NCBI GenBank assembly: GCA_963969495.1
Contig: OZ018321.1
Location: 135,595,315 to 135,659,314, forward strand
DNA length: 64,000 nucleotides
Direction: 5' to 3'
DNA from: Ceratothoa steindachneri
Taxonomy: Eukaryota > Arthropoda > Malacostraca > Isopoda > Cymothoidae
Shown here: positions 23,615 to 35,139 of the stretch, one piece after another
Numbering within the stretch: position 1 is the stretch's first letter
Layout: every line of letters starts with the position of its first letter
Program-made: the position numbers and the translations under genes
Notes under the pieces: model-generated
Told to the model about the DNA's origin: nothing
Databases searched by the model: none
Seen by the model: the letters and a program-made list of their open reading frames with translations, nothing else

Positions 23615-23690
23615 AGACAGAGATAACGCCGGGTCTGCTGATTGCCGGTCAGATGATCTACCGCTAAGCTACCAGGCACATTAACTATAT
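23615..23690 (-). repeat. tRNA-like SINE fragment (A-box only)
   Basis: Minus strand reads GTGCCTGGTAGCTTAGCGGT followed by AGATCATCTGACC. The TAGCTTAGCGGTAG core fits a pol III A-box (TRGCNNAGYGG). A B-box at the expected distance is absent, so it is not a functional tRNA gene. Probably the head of a SINE. Confidence 0.45.
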
Positions 23691-23850
23691 TTCGCCCAAA
23701 GCGTTACCTCATCAAACCCAGTATCTCCTTAAGCTAGGGACCTCTGAGGAAATTTTATACCACATCCTCTTACCCGCTCACAATTTAAAGGCTCATTGTC
23801 TATGTGATGGTTGTTGTTATCACCTGCAGAACTTCTATTTGCTCTTTCTT

Positions 23851-23852
<2 letters not shown>

Positions 23853-23907
<55 letters not shown>
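23853..23907. repeat. (TA)n microsatellite at SINE 3' end
   Basis: About 27 TA dinucleotides. It abuts the 3' end of the minus-strand SINE at 23908-24140. Confidence 0.95.
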
Positions 23908-23909
<2 letters not shown>

Positions 23910-24140
23910 TTCATAAACGCGAAAGAATGATGAAATGAATCCAGCAAACCGCAAGAAACAGAAAAAACAGGATAATTTTTCTTCAGAAATGTTATTTCCT
24001 AACTCGCAAAAAATTCCGTACAGGGGTGCAATTCGAACTGAGCATACTGAGGCAGCGAGCAACCTCTTTGATCTAAATTAAACAGTCCCTTAGACCATTC
24101 AGCTTCGCCGAAGACAAATATCTTGCGAAGCGTACATGGA
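23908..24140 (-). mobile_element. tRNA-derived SINE, copy 1
   Basis: On the minus strand an A-box-like TGAATGGTCTAAGGGACT (24101-24083) is followed about 50 nt later by a B-box GTTCGAATTGC (24038-24028). The spacing and the GAATGGTCTAAGG form suggest a Ser/Leu-type tRNA with a long variable arm. The body after the B-box contains CCCCTGTACGGAATTTTT and then an AT-rich tail ending in (TA)n. Related copies are at 42058-42240 (+) and 43327-43480 (-), with a partial one near 43640-43730 (+). Between the boxes all share a TTTGATC/T-rich block followed by CTCGCTGCCTCA or CTCGCCTCACTG. Confidence 0.75.
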
Positions 24141-24149
24141 CTCTGCTGC

Positions 24150-24920
24150 AAAAAGTGCTATATATATATCACAATATTATTAAATCCTCCCCTCCTCATA
24201 TACACATACAAATAAAGTAAGCTCTATAAGTAAAGTCAGAATATATTTGGTTTCCCAGATTAATACTTTAATACTCAAGATCATTACATTTCTCGATTGT
24301 GTCTGTATGAGACTTAATGGTAAGAGAATTAATCATAGATGGTTTGTACGTGAGGCCTATTTATTAATTTTATCCACTTAGAATACTTTCATCTCTTATT
24401 TCCGCCATCTCTATTTCCCCGTGAAGGGTTTTATTGTGTTTATGCTGATTTCTAGAATGAATTTTCGTTGGTAATTTTTCCCGTACCTCCTTTAGCAATA
24501 GAAAAGTCGGAAATGATATAGTCCTCTTTTGCTTCACCAGAGCACCTACCTTCGTACCAAATAGGAGCTAAGTGCAGGAGAGTTGCGTCCTCACCCTAGT
24601 TATCACGCCATAAATTACATCCTATTTTTATTATTTTCTATGTAGCTTCCTAAAATTTTCACCCCTTTTATTTTTTTTAGGAGCCTCTATTCTTTAATTA
24701 GCTGACGACGATTCTAAGTTGATTTTGGCCTTGTTTTAATAAAATACTAACTTTGCAGAGTGAAATTGATCATGTTCACTTCCTCAAGTGATATACGCAA
24801 TATTTCACTTCCTAATTATGGGTTCAAATTGTCTTAAAGCAAACTAAATAGAGATTTAAATACGATCGAATTGCTCAATGCTTTAGCAACCCTACAGTAG
24901 TGTGAGGATGTTCTTTTAAA
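24150..24920. other. ALK intron, nothing recognised
   Basis: AT-rich; the acceptor for the next exon (TTTCTTCACAG) ends at 24980. Confidence 0.4.
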
Positions 24921-24980
24921 CTGCATTCTTGTTCAAAATAAATCAAGAATATCATGCCTTCATTATTTCTTTCTTCACAG

Positions 24981-25146
24981 CTGTTTTCGTTCTAAGCACC
25001 TGTGGAGCTACTGGACATAAAGGACCGACCGAAAAACAGTGCAATATGTACTACCAAAGCCAAGGACCACCATCTCTTTCCATTCAGACATCGGTCATTT
25101 TCCCGGGACTCCAGACGTGGAAAGTACCTCATGACGGATATTACAC
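24981..25146 (+). CDS. Alk: ALK-like receptor, exon encoding the start of the TNF-like module
   Basis: The 166-nt exon lies between TTTCTTCACAG and GTGAGT. It enters in phase 1 (completing A-CT as Thr) and leaves in phase 2. It encodes VFVLSTCGATGHKGPTEKQC, then a variable stretch, then LQTWKVPHDGYYT. This matches the hallmark start of the ligand-binding TNF-like module in ALK/LTK receptors: TTCGAxGxxGPTxxQC, then a segment ending (I/L)Q(I/T)WKVPxxxxY. Both cysteines of the CGA..QC pair are present. In vertebrate ALK the module packs against poly-glycine helices and, with them, binds the cytokine ligand; in insects the known ligand is Jeb. This exon is the strongest single proof of the family. 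Confidence 0.95.
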
Positions 25147-25432
25147 GTGAGTCCTGGTGTGATTCGTATTGGTATGAGTTGGCCGAGTATGAAAATTCTT
25201 GGTATGAAGTGTCCTAGAGCCAGTATAGGTAAACAAATGATACAGTACTGTGTGCATAGATTTCCACAATAAATAAGATCAATAAAAAATCACGCACAAT
25301 TAATGCTTAGTAGTAACAACTCTGAATTAAGTAATGATAAGCTATTTCATTGAAAATCAAAGATGAGCTATCTCTAAACTGATCTAATAAAGATAATCCC
25401 TCTCCAAGAAGGCCTAGCAAAGATAAACCATC

Positions 25433-25566
25433 TATAAACTGACCGAGTAAACATATACATGTGGTTTATGAAAAAGATAAAATTACCCACAAAGGTGGAG
25501 GGTGTTTGGTTAGGTTAGGTTTTCTTTTTCCTAATTTACAAGAAATTCTTACTCGGTCAGTTTATA
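25433..25566. repeat. 18-bp perfect inverted repeat
   Basis: TATAAACTGACCGAGTAA (25433-25450) is the exact reverse complement of TTACTCGGTCAGTTTATA (25549-25566), with 98 bp between. Partial further pairing outside the arms suggests a decayed MITE. Confidence 0.85.
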
Positions 25567-25655
25567 ATAACTTGATTTGGCTGAGTCATCTTTGAGATGG
25601 CTTATATTTACTAACCGATCCAAACATAATTTCCATAAGTTTAACTAAGTATATA

Positions 25656-26035
25656 TATTAGGTTATTCCATAAGAAATACATCAAAATTTTAAGGTTTAT
25701 CAATATTTTATTTATATAAATAATCGAAAACTGGTTTGTTATTATACTAATCTAGGCTACTAAAATCGAAGCCTAGATACGTGTATGACTTAGCCTAACC
25801 CAAGGCTTATATTTAGACAAACCAGGGGGTCTTTTATTGGGTTATTATTTGTATTATTTGATAATTTAATGGTCTTCATCATTAAATGATGAATGTTATT
25901 GAAAGGTCAAAAGATCACATTCCTATCATTATACTTTCGGAGTTTAGCAAAGGCAACAATGTTAATTTAAGAGCAGAAAGTTTGTGTCAATTATGCTGAG
26001 AAGTAATAATTAGTGCGATCCAGTGCTGCTTAGCC
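25656..26035. mobile_element. Mariner-derived non-autonomous relic, copy A
   Basis: Starts TTAGGTTATTCCATAAGAAA, a typical mariner terminus. About 380 bp of it matches 47600-47985, including CTTAGCCTAACCCAAGGCTT, TCAAAAGATCACATT and TTTAGCAAAGGCAACAA. No transposase remains, so the two are internally deleted copies of one family. Confidence 0.65.
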
Positions 26036-26459
26036 AGACGGTATTAAACTATCATTATCTAATATTAGTATATCATGCTTTTTCCATTTTTAACATGCTG
26101 TTTTCTAATTATTTCAACTCTAAGGTACATACTCGTACTTATCTATATGTGTAACCTTTGAAATGCAGGTTCAGTTTTCCGTCAAATGCACATACACGCT
26201 CATCCGACCGAGGGGAGGCGGGGGTTATAGGACAGTACTTTTTTTGCAGTCTTCGCCTGCTACTGGTGAAAATACTAAACCTATCGGACAGACAGAAAAG
26301 GAAAGAGGGAATTTCCATTTACTCATGCCATGCAGGGGGACGTCGTTGGAAGTTTGAAAAAGATTTGATCGCAGAGGTTAGAATGAGTCTATTCCTTTGA
26401 TTTGAAAAAGGTTATAAACTGTTGCCATAAAATGGTGAGAAATGGAGAATCGTCTAATT

Positions 26460-27090
26460 TGGCGAATGTCACTAGTGGCGCGCCTTAGAGGTCAAACCTG
26501 AGTCTTGGATCACTTGTTTTCGTCGTAAATGACTTAAATTCTAGACGAGTAAAAAGATTGCCAAGTTCACGAACGATTTTAAACTAGATCATATATCCAA
26601 ATTCCACTCAGTTCGAGAAGAAATACAACATTATCTAAATGAGTTATATGGTGGGTCAGTTACATAGCAGGCGAATTTTAATCTCATTAAGTGCAAAATT
26701 ATGCTAATCGGCTCTTGAAATAGAAACTCTTAATTATACCATAGGCGGTCATCGATTAAAAAAATGTGTGAGAAAATTGTGATATCGGTATATTAATTCC
26801 GAACGACTTCAAGTTTTTAAAGCACTGCTACTAACAAGCTTAAAAAGCATATAGCACACTGTTTTATTGCTAGAAATTTCAAATATACGAGTAGAGAAAT
26901 AATAGTTTTATTATACAAATCACTTCTGCGCCCACAATTTGAATAAGCAACTCAGTTCTGGTTTCCTTTTCTGCAAAGGGACAGGGAGGCATTAAAGAGA
27001 GTACAGTTAAGGGCGACAAAGCTCATTCCGTATCGACCAAACAAACCTTATGAAGAGAGCTCTACTTATAGAATTTAAATTGAAAAAAAT
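26460..27090 (+). pseudogene. CR1-like LINE reverse transcriptase, C-terminal remnant
   Basis: Across broken frames the translated order is SGxPxxSxLGSLVFVVNDLNS (reverse transcriptase motif with the SGVPQGSVLGPLLF pattern), then FNLIKCKIMLIG (the xFNxxKCKVMHIG element after the active site), then YKSLLRPQFEYATQFW (TGA in place of Y/E between F and A) and REALKRVQLRATKLIPYRPNKPYEE. The last two blocks are typical of the C-terminal region of CR1/L2-type LINEs in invertebrates. Several stops show it is dead. The active-site YADD box is not recognisable. It ends near 27090 in AT-rich sequence, so the true 3' end is not defined. Confidence 0.82.
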
Positions 27091-29430
27091 CTTCAAATTT
27101 AAGAATATTTTTAAAATTATAATATTTTATTCACTTTTGAATGCACTGAATACAGTAAGCAAAAAATCGACTTAAAATTAAATATAAGCGTTATCAGAGG
27201 AATATCTTGGCAAAACTTTTACTTATAAAATCTTTTGCCAACATTTGTATTACAAAGCACATTGATAAATATTGGATAACCATCTACTTAAATTTTAAGC
27301 AAATAAAACAATATTTATTCCAAAAAATAAATCTAAAGGTCCTGCCAAGACTTCCCTGTCCTATTCTCACCACTCTTTTAAGCCTAGCCATAAAGTGGAT
27401 TTTTATTGGCTTAGGATGTCTTGATTCTATAATTCTAGCATTTATTTAAGTTCTAGCCGCATAGTGCATTGTCATATCGAGCTTTGAATTTTATGCTTTG
27501 AAATCGGCCAAAAGCACCATTTCCATACTCCGTGAATCATGTTTTGCACTATAACGTTTGATCTAAATAAGGTAAAGCAAAGCAAAGTAGGTATCAAAAG
27601 GAAGAGCCAAAACAAATCGTTCTCACCTTGATATGATGATTACCACCAAAGGCATTAGTTGCCATAATTATATTTATCCAATTATTAGGCTACATTAAAA
27701 AAATAAGATATTAGAATTGAATGGGACTGTTCTTTAATTGGACTAACTATTCGTTGCTAGCTCCCTGTAACTATGCAATACATACACTAAGCAAACTCCC
27801 AGAAATAAAAACAAAATAATAACAAACAAATAATCAAAATCAAAGAAAGAAGAAGAAGAAGAAGGAGAACCCGCTCCTGTTACAATGGGAGACCCGTCTC
27901 GTAAGCACCGAAGCCTGCCATTAACACCAAAGAGAATAAAATAAAATCAATGAGTACAGTCTCCTCCAGAGAAGGTTATACACTATACAATTCTGTGTGT
28001 ACGGACCCGTCCCGAGCACAAGGGACAATGGCAGCAACCCCATTCGTACCGGTATCGGGAAAAGTAACGCGCGTGAAGATTCATCAGAGTGGGAGAATCA
28101 ACACGAAGGTGTCGAACAGTCTGGGAGAAAAGCAGTCTACGCAGTAAGGTCTAAGGAAGTTCTATATCTAATGGTGGTGGGTAACTAATTTAAAGAAGAC
28201 AGAAAGTGACCTACATTCGAGAGCCACGACCACCAAAACACTCGTGGCGAGTACTCAAATTTAAGTTCCCATTTGACGTCTTCCATTTACTTTGTCTGGC
28301 AGCTGGAAAGCTGACCTACTTCCACCTTGTAGTCATTGTGAGGAAGGCTGCAAAATCGCCACTTTTAGGCGAAGCCCATTTATTAACAAGTACTGATCTG
28401 TATGTACCTGGGGATGAAAAATGAAGGGGACTACCTTATTGTGTCCAAGGTAAACCAAAACTTTCTCGCTTTGACAAAGCGAGATATGCGGTTCAATGCT
28501 TATTAGAGTCGATGCTGAAGAGTTGGCATTTGGGTTGCACGAAAGGATATCGAACGGTCGTCTATGTAGAGTGAACCGTTAAACTCTTTAGTTAGAATCA
28601 AAGTGATACCACTTCTGTTCCTGCAAAAGAGTGTGACAATGGGAACACTGACCTAAGTCCCGTAGGGGAGAGTCATCCGATATGATATAGGGACGAGTCT
28701 CTATGCACCATTGTGTGGATAGTCTCTATGATACCGTATTAATATGTTGCACTATATACTTTATCTAGATATAAAAACACTAATCATACTGATATCTACA
28801 AAGGAAGGCCTCACAGATAGCAGACTACAGCCAGAGCATACCTATGCTATAATGTGCTATACCAAATATTCATTGTGAATGGATTTGGCGTCAATGACAG
28901 GACGAAATATAGATATGCCCTGAGCGCAAGTTGTGAGCAGGGTTTCAGCTGATATTTTCCCCAGCGTTTGTCTAGTTTGTACGTCAGAACTTGGACACTT
29001 TGATGTGTTTTGGTAGAGGTCGTATCCTTAAGCATCGACTGCACTCCAAAAGTCCATGGAATTTAAATATAGCAAAGTCGAAGGCCAAAGTCTTTTTGAC
29101 TAAACCCCCATAAAATTTGCCTGGCAGCAGTATTGAACTTTTTGCCTGTGTGTGAGGTTACTCCCTCTTATTTATGGGTGACACCGGCAGCATTGATCCC
29201 GAGGATAACTTTCCCCATCAACATATCTTGATAAACATGTTGATTGATCTTTCTCCCCTTCAATAAAGATGATATTTTTTTTTGTCCCATTGATGTTACA
29301 TCCGTTCACTCCATCACTGAAGTTTTCTTTTGTCTTCTGAAAGGTGTCTACTTTTTGAGTGGATTCTCATTTTTATTTTGTGACCAAACAAGATAATTCT
29401 GTAAATTGGGTGATCAGAAAAGCGAACAAC
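27091..29430. other. ALK intron, nothing firmly recognised
   Basis: Includes a GAA-rich tract near 27845-27870 and a less AT-rich part at 27870-28700 with several 65-75 codon open frames, none of a family I know. Possibly a decayed retroelement. Confidence 0.35.
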
Positions 29431-29439
29431 TACTCACAA

Positions 29440-30830
29440 TCGAGTTTCCTTATTTAGTTTACAAGGTGAATCTCCTCCTCTTCCCCTTGGTCTGCTTTGT
29501 TTTTAGCACTAGAAAACAGCATGAGTTGTCTCCATCTTGCCCTTCGTGCTATTTGAAAATTTAATTCCTCTGCTATTTCTTCTTTTGTTTTTTCTATGAT
29601 TTTTTGGAGCTCTGATTTCAATTTTTTTATTTAATGGTTTTATTTTCACTTCGTTGTGTAAGTCTGTTTTTCCTCTTTAATCGTCGCGTGTTCGTAATGA
29701 TATTTACTACCTTATTCTGTATACGTTGCATTCTTATTAGATTGCTTCTTGAAACCGTATACATGGCAATTGTTAGATATATCAAGGTAAGCTATATCAT
29801 GGGCTGGTAGAGTTTTTTCTTATTTTTTATGTTTAGATTTCTTAATCTGTAGAGTAAAGTTACCATGCCTCGTGCTTTATTTATTCGTTCGGTCACGTGT
29901 TTCTTGTAACCATTTTCAGTAATAGTTAGGCATAAAATCTTACCTTTACCGTTATACCTGTATCGATCGCCATCTACGTAAACATCAAATAGTTTTCTGC
30001 GATACATAGGTATAATTTTAAATTTATCTTTATTCGTTTTAATTTTACATTTGCGTTCATACTCGTTTAGATTTTCTATTTCTGTTGCCGTTATTCTGGC
30101 CTGCATCTGGGGGTTCCGATAAACACAGGAAATTAATTGAGTAAAATCATTTGCGTATTGTATGTTCAGACAGCCCTCGTTCCTGGATGGGGAAATGTCT
30201 GAAGTATACACAAAGTATAGCGAAGGACTTAAAGAGCATATCTGAGCTTGAATTTTTCACTTTGGTATTTTGCCGTGTCTATGTATGTATATCTTTCCAT
30301 GACGTATTTGCATAAAATTCTTTTCCGATAGTTTTTCATTTGCAGATTTAGAATTTTATGTTGTATGACTCTTTGCCAGCCTTTATCAAATGCTTTCAAT
30401 ACGTCCCGGCATACAATGTCCACACTGCATTTCTCTCCTTTCACTTTGCTTATTTTTTCTGTGATCACGCTGAGAGCTATCTCCGTATTCCTGTTCTTCC
30501 TGAAGCTGATCGGTCATTGTTTCAGAGGTTGTTTTCTGATAGATATTTATCTAATCTTTGATTAAGGATTTTTCAACCACCTTCCTAATGAAGTCGAAAA
30601 GAGATACAGGTCTGAAGTTTTTGACCTCCGAAGGCGGTTTTCCCGGTTTCGGTATTAATATCCTCTTGGATATCTTTAATTCATCTGGGAAGTATCCCGT
30701 GTTTATTTATGAGTTAAACACGTTCCTTAGCCCCTAGGTGATTCTATATAAATTTTCTGGTGGGGCCCAATTCCAAGGGGCCTTTTGGTTCGAATTTTAT
30801 TCCTCGATTGTGATTTCGGAGTTAACTTCT
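29440..30830 (-). mobile_element. Jockey-like LINE, 5'-truncated second copy
   Basis: Closely related along its length to 18450-19880. For example, the frame at 29792-30211 carries MYTSDISPSRNEGCLNIQYA and KFKIIPMYRRKLFDVYVD, matching the copy at 19124-18912. The frame at 30229-30468 is the preceding reverse transcriptase part (KVKGEKCSVDIVCRDVLKAF). At its catalytic box it reads YANDF, so one Asp is lost. Similarity begins at about 30830, giving a 5' truncation typical of incomplete target-primed insertion. Both copies have the same orientation in the ALK gene. Confidence 0.88.
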
Positions 30831-30953
30831 TCATTCGAAAAACGTTCGCTTTTATCAGTTCCGCTCGTTACAATTAAATTTAAATGTTAATTCGTGGTAA
30901 TGTTTATTTGCTTTTACCTCTCATGTATGCCTAAATTATTTAATTATAGTATA

Positions 30954-32752
30954 CAAGGTGTCCCAGAAAAAAGTTAACCGTACTGTGAATTAGTTTAACT
31001 CAAAACTCATTAGAGATTTTTTAGTCCTGTAAAGCAAAACAAATTTAACAACTATTTATCTGTCGATTCTGGAAATTTCATTAAATTCCATTTCACGATA
31101 TTAATACACTAATGGGTTTAGTGGAGGCTATCAAAATTGTGTTTGCGCAAGGAAGTAAAATAATGAAACTTCAAAGTTTAAAATCAACAAATATATTTAA
31201 ATCCATTTTTAACAAAAACACCTCTTCATATGGGTAATGCAAATTCATTTTTCAACTTTCTAAGCATCGTTTCCTTCCACATGTCCTCCATTTCTTTCTA
31301 AGCACAGTTGCGCCTTTGATCGCATTGATTGAACAACTTTTTTTATTAACTTGTGATTTTCCTTAAGTCTATTGACTTGAGGTGCGATACTATCTCTTAA
31401 CTGGTTGATGCTTTGTGGTGGAGTAGAATACACTTTATTCTTTAGATATAACCCATAAGAAATAATCGCACGGTATTAAGTCAGGGGATCTTTGAGGCCA
31501 TTCAATTGCATGATTTAGCGCGACAATGTGGTTGGCAAACGTTTCTCTTAGTTTTGTTCTTACAGCAAGCTGTCTATGAGTCGGTGCGCCGTTCTGAATC
31601 CACCAGTCTATTGAATTGATTGCCGTAAATCTGATGGAGTTCCGTGAATATCCTTTCGTTGATTATGCTCAGGTATGCAGCACCATTCAAGTTATTATCT
31701 TATTACAATGTGCCGACAAGATAGCCATTCCCGTATATTCCAATCCACAGAGACACTTTCTGCTGACAAATACGTGTGTCAAAGTTGAAAGCTGGGGGGT
31801 GGTTCAGCGGCGCATATTGCCGAATGTTATGGCTATTTTTTTTTCCATTCATGAAAAAGGCTGCCTCATCACCAATCATAATGTTTTCCAAGAAACGAGC
31901 AGATTTATAGAGAAGCTATTCGACAAAATGTCTACGACGAGGAAAATCAGTTTCAAGAAGCTTTTGTCTTGCATGCATCTTATAGGGATGCCATTTTAAG
32001 TCATTTTAATTATGTAGTTAAATGATGACTTTGACAATTGTAACCCATTCTTTCTGACTGATACATGTGGATTTTAAAGAATTGTCATCTAACATTTTCG
32101 ATGTTTTCTGTTGTTCTTATGGTTCTCATACGACCCGAACGACCTTTATTTAGATTTAAGCATGTTCCTTAATGTTAGTATTTGCGAACATTTTTCTAAA
32201 TTTTGGGCTTGTTTGGTGGGTGTCTATCTGGAAAACGTTGTCCAAATGAACCTTGTACTTGTTTAATACTGCCAGTCTTAATTAAGCTTGTGACTACAAA
32301 TAGGAGTTGATCTTTTGTTAACTGCATGATTAAAAAGGTTCTATGGAAGTAAAACTTTACACAGAAACGCTTTGATTTGCTTAGTAAGCATTAATGACGA
32401 GACTTTACCACAGCGTGGCTGAAAAACCACTGTAAAATGGCCTAGGCTTTTCTTGAAGAATCGCACAGTGACCTAGGCTACCTAGGCTTCATACGCTTCT
32501 CTTGAAAGTGCACGGTGGCCTAGCCTTCCTAGGCTTTGTTTCATTATTTTACTTGCTTGCGCAAACATAATTTTGATAGCCTGCACTAAACCCATTAGTG
32601 TATCAATATCATAAAAGGAAAATTAATGAAATTTCCAGAATCGACGGATAAATAGTTTTTAAATAAAATACTTTTTGCAGCACCCCAAAATCTCCAATAT
32701 CTTTTGAGTTATACTAACTCAAAGTACGGTTAATTTTTTCTGGGACACTTTG
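30954..32752 (-). mobile_element. Tc1/mariner-superfamily transposon with ~217-bp terminal inverted repeats
   Basis: Left arm 30954-31170 (starting CAAGGTGTCCCAGAAAAAAG) and right arm 32537-32752 are inverted copies over their full length, flanked by TA on both sides. The minus-strand transposase occupies about 32330-31230. The order is a tract with IRTTENIENV, WHPYKMHARQKLLETDF, IMIGDEAAFFMNGKKNSHN (first catalytic Asp), FNFDTRICQQKVSLWIG, then in another frame WIQNGAPTHRQLAVR (the slot of the second catalytic Asp, here Asn) and WPQRSPDLIPCDYFLW (third acidic position, Asp). That is the IS630-Tc1-mariner catalytic layout. Frameshifts and stops make it non-functional. Inverted repeats this long are unusual for mariner relatives, where about 30 bp is common. 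Confidence 0.88.
31703..31891 (-). pseudogene. Transposase catalytic segment within the long-TIR element
   Basis: An open stretch carrying MIGDEAAFFMNGKKNSHN, NHPPAFNFDTRICQQK and SLWIGIYGNGYLVG. GDEAxFxMNGxxNxHN contains the first catalytic aspartate of Tc1/mariner-type transposases, and the following block resembles the region before the second aspartate. It is the best-preserved part of the protein. Confidence 0.85.
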
Positions 32753-32759
32753 TATATAC

Positions 32760-35135
32760 GAATAGATTATAAACCAAAAGATGGCCCACCAATTTCATCT
32801 GAAAAATACTCTTATTATTTGCCACCTCTCAAAAAAATGTTCAGAATTGAATTTGAGGGTAACTTGACTTTCAAATTTTCATTTGGTGTCAAAATATATT
32901 CAGATTTGCTAAACAGCTGAAAACGTCTAAAGCTATACTGACTGCTGAGTTTTAATTTGAATTGATTAGCATTTGGTTTATCTAGAAATTTAAAACAATT
33001 TATAATGATACTCTGCATCGTGAGATTAATTCATTCAAGTAAGTGAATATAGCAGAAATGTATGCTATTTTTTTCCCTTCAACACTGAGCCTTTCTCTAT
33101 GCTAGAGTTTCAAGGGGATGATGTGATAAAATCAACACTTTTTCACGAGATACTCGGGGCACTTCATGTAGAGTTTCAATATGTGCACATAACAAACAAG
33201 ATTGGTGCATTTGTTGAACTTGAAATAATTTTTATCAATTTTACGACATTTCTGCTATTGAATTTAAAACTTGAAGTCGAAAATAAAGATTATTATCATT
33301 CTTATTTTTAGAACGAAACAGAATATTTACCTACTATAATCGCAGCTCCTTCATTATTACTTTCACCACTATAGCGTAAAAAAGTAAATTTGTTAGGTCA
33401 GTGAATTCTCGAAGTAAGGGTTGGGTAGGCTTCCCAAAAGGTGTTCCATAAACTAATTATTTTAAAGAAATACTGCTTCTTCTGCAGTATAATTCTCCAT
33501 TGCCTTCGATATTAATATTTGTTCTTTAATGCAACTTTTATAAATATAACGTGAAAAATTACATTCGTTAAGCCACCCAAGTTATTAAATTCAATTACTT
33601 GAAAAGAGAATAAATTATCACAGGTTTCGTCACAAGTAACCTAACTCTTGTTGCTTTACCTTAACCCATCTGTATGTTTGTCAGAGATGTTGTCTGACTG
33701 AATTGAAGACCTTGCCAGAAACGCCTAGAAAATAAAATAAATATCATTCCGCCACGAATGCCATACTTTCCCTTTTGATAGCAATACGGTGTCCCCAGTA
33801 TTTTCCAGACAAGCTTAAGAAACGCAAAATTAATTGGTATTGAAAAGCCGGCAAAACTCATGCAGAAGTCAGCAGCTAAAGCTACAGACTTATTTCCTTA
33901 CTCAACGGTCTCTGCTGGATCCTAGATTTCTCGTTGAATTTCTAGAGGAAAGCCACAAATACAGTGAATGGTAGTTCAAACTTGGAAAGAGAAGACAAAC
34001 AGGTAAAACTCACCACGAAATCAAAAACTACAGCTTAAAAGTTTCTAGAAAAGATGATCCGTAGACGTCTCGTTGACTTTCTTGCATGAAACAACAAATC
34101 AGCTAATAGAAGTTCGAAATAGGCACGAAAAGAGGAACCCCATCTTGTCTAGGCTTTTTTGTTAAAAAATTGGATAAGTCTTGATAGTGAACCTCATTCG
34201 GCGATGCCAACTAAATCGACAGAAATGGCAGAACGGAGAAGATCTAAAGAAATATCGAATGCAAATTAGTTTGAAAAGAAATGGAGCATTCGCACCAACA
34301 CAAACAAATGTATTTTCATACTCCAGAAACAAAAAGTATGACTATGCATATAATGGTCGCATTCTCTGACATTACCTTTGATCCAGAGATACTGGGGTTT
34401 AATCCAAACAAGAGTGGACAATCGCTAGTGCACTTAAAGTCTGGTCACCGATTACGGGAAGTAGTATTCTTGACCCTGCTGAGCTAAAGAAAACTACACA
34501 GATCATCACACACATAGCCAATCAAAACCTCGCTGATTTTCCTCTCCATTCTTTTCGGCGCAACACACTCTGCTTATCTATTCAAAAAAATCCTACTAAT
34601 AGCTAGTTCTATCCAGAACCCATGACAAGGAACAGGTTTTCTTTCCTCCGCAGTGAAAAATCTTTTATCTGATTGCTGGTTGGTGTCAAAAATTTAAAAT
34701 ACTTCCAGACATCACTTACTTCAAATGAAGAACTGATCTTGGTGCCTTCGGGTTTACCAGCAATATCCCTGTTTAACTTTTTGCTGGTTTCATTATTCTG
34801 GCGTGGGTTTCGATCTGACAAAGAGGCGGAAGGTATTCCCTACCTAACTGCTTAACAAGAATCAAAGCCCACAGAACTGTTTGAACGATCTCTCCGTGAA
34901 CTTTTAAAGAACACTTTACCTAAAGCAAGTAAGTTAGGGATCCCTTAACAACAACGCTAGATCGTAAGGCACCCGAACCCAGAATCATTATTCTAGAAAA
35001 ATATACAGAAATGAGGTGCATATTAGGTGACTTGCAGAAGTAGAAATGACAGGGATTTAACAGAGATTATGTAAATTAGCAAACATAAACTCCATCAACT
35101 CCTTCATTTGAAAACATGAAAAGAAACCTTAAAAA
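32760..35135. other. ALK intron, nothing recognised
   Basis: AT-rich; open frames of 60-70 codons show no family resemblance. No repeat arms found. Confidence 0.4.
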
Positions 35136-35139
35136 AATA

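Noticed and set aside
25500..25525. Telomere-type TTAGG repeat near GGTTAGGTTAGGTT
   Set aside because: Only two to three units, chance level in AT-rich arthropod DNA.
27950..28424. Overlapping 65-72 codon ORFs in a less AT-rich patch
   Set aside because: No domain or family motif and no splice-site or codon evidence; left as unassigned intron.
31616..31999. Plus-strand 127-codon ORF as a gene
   Set aside because: It is antisense to the transposase catalytic segment (GDEAAFFMNG) of the long-TIR element.
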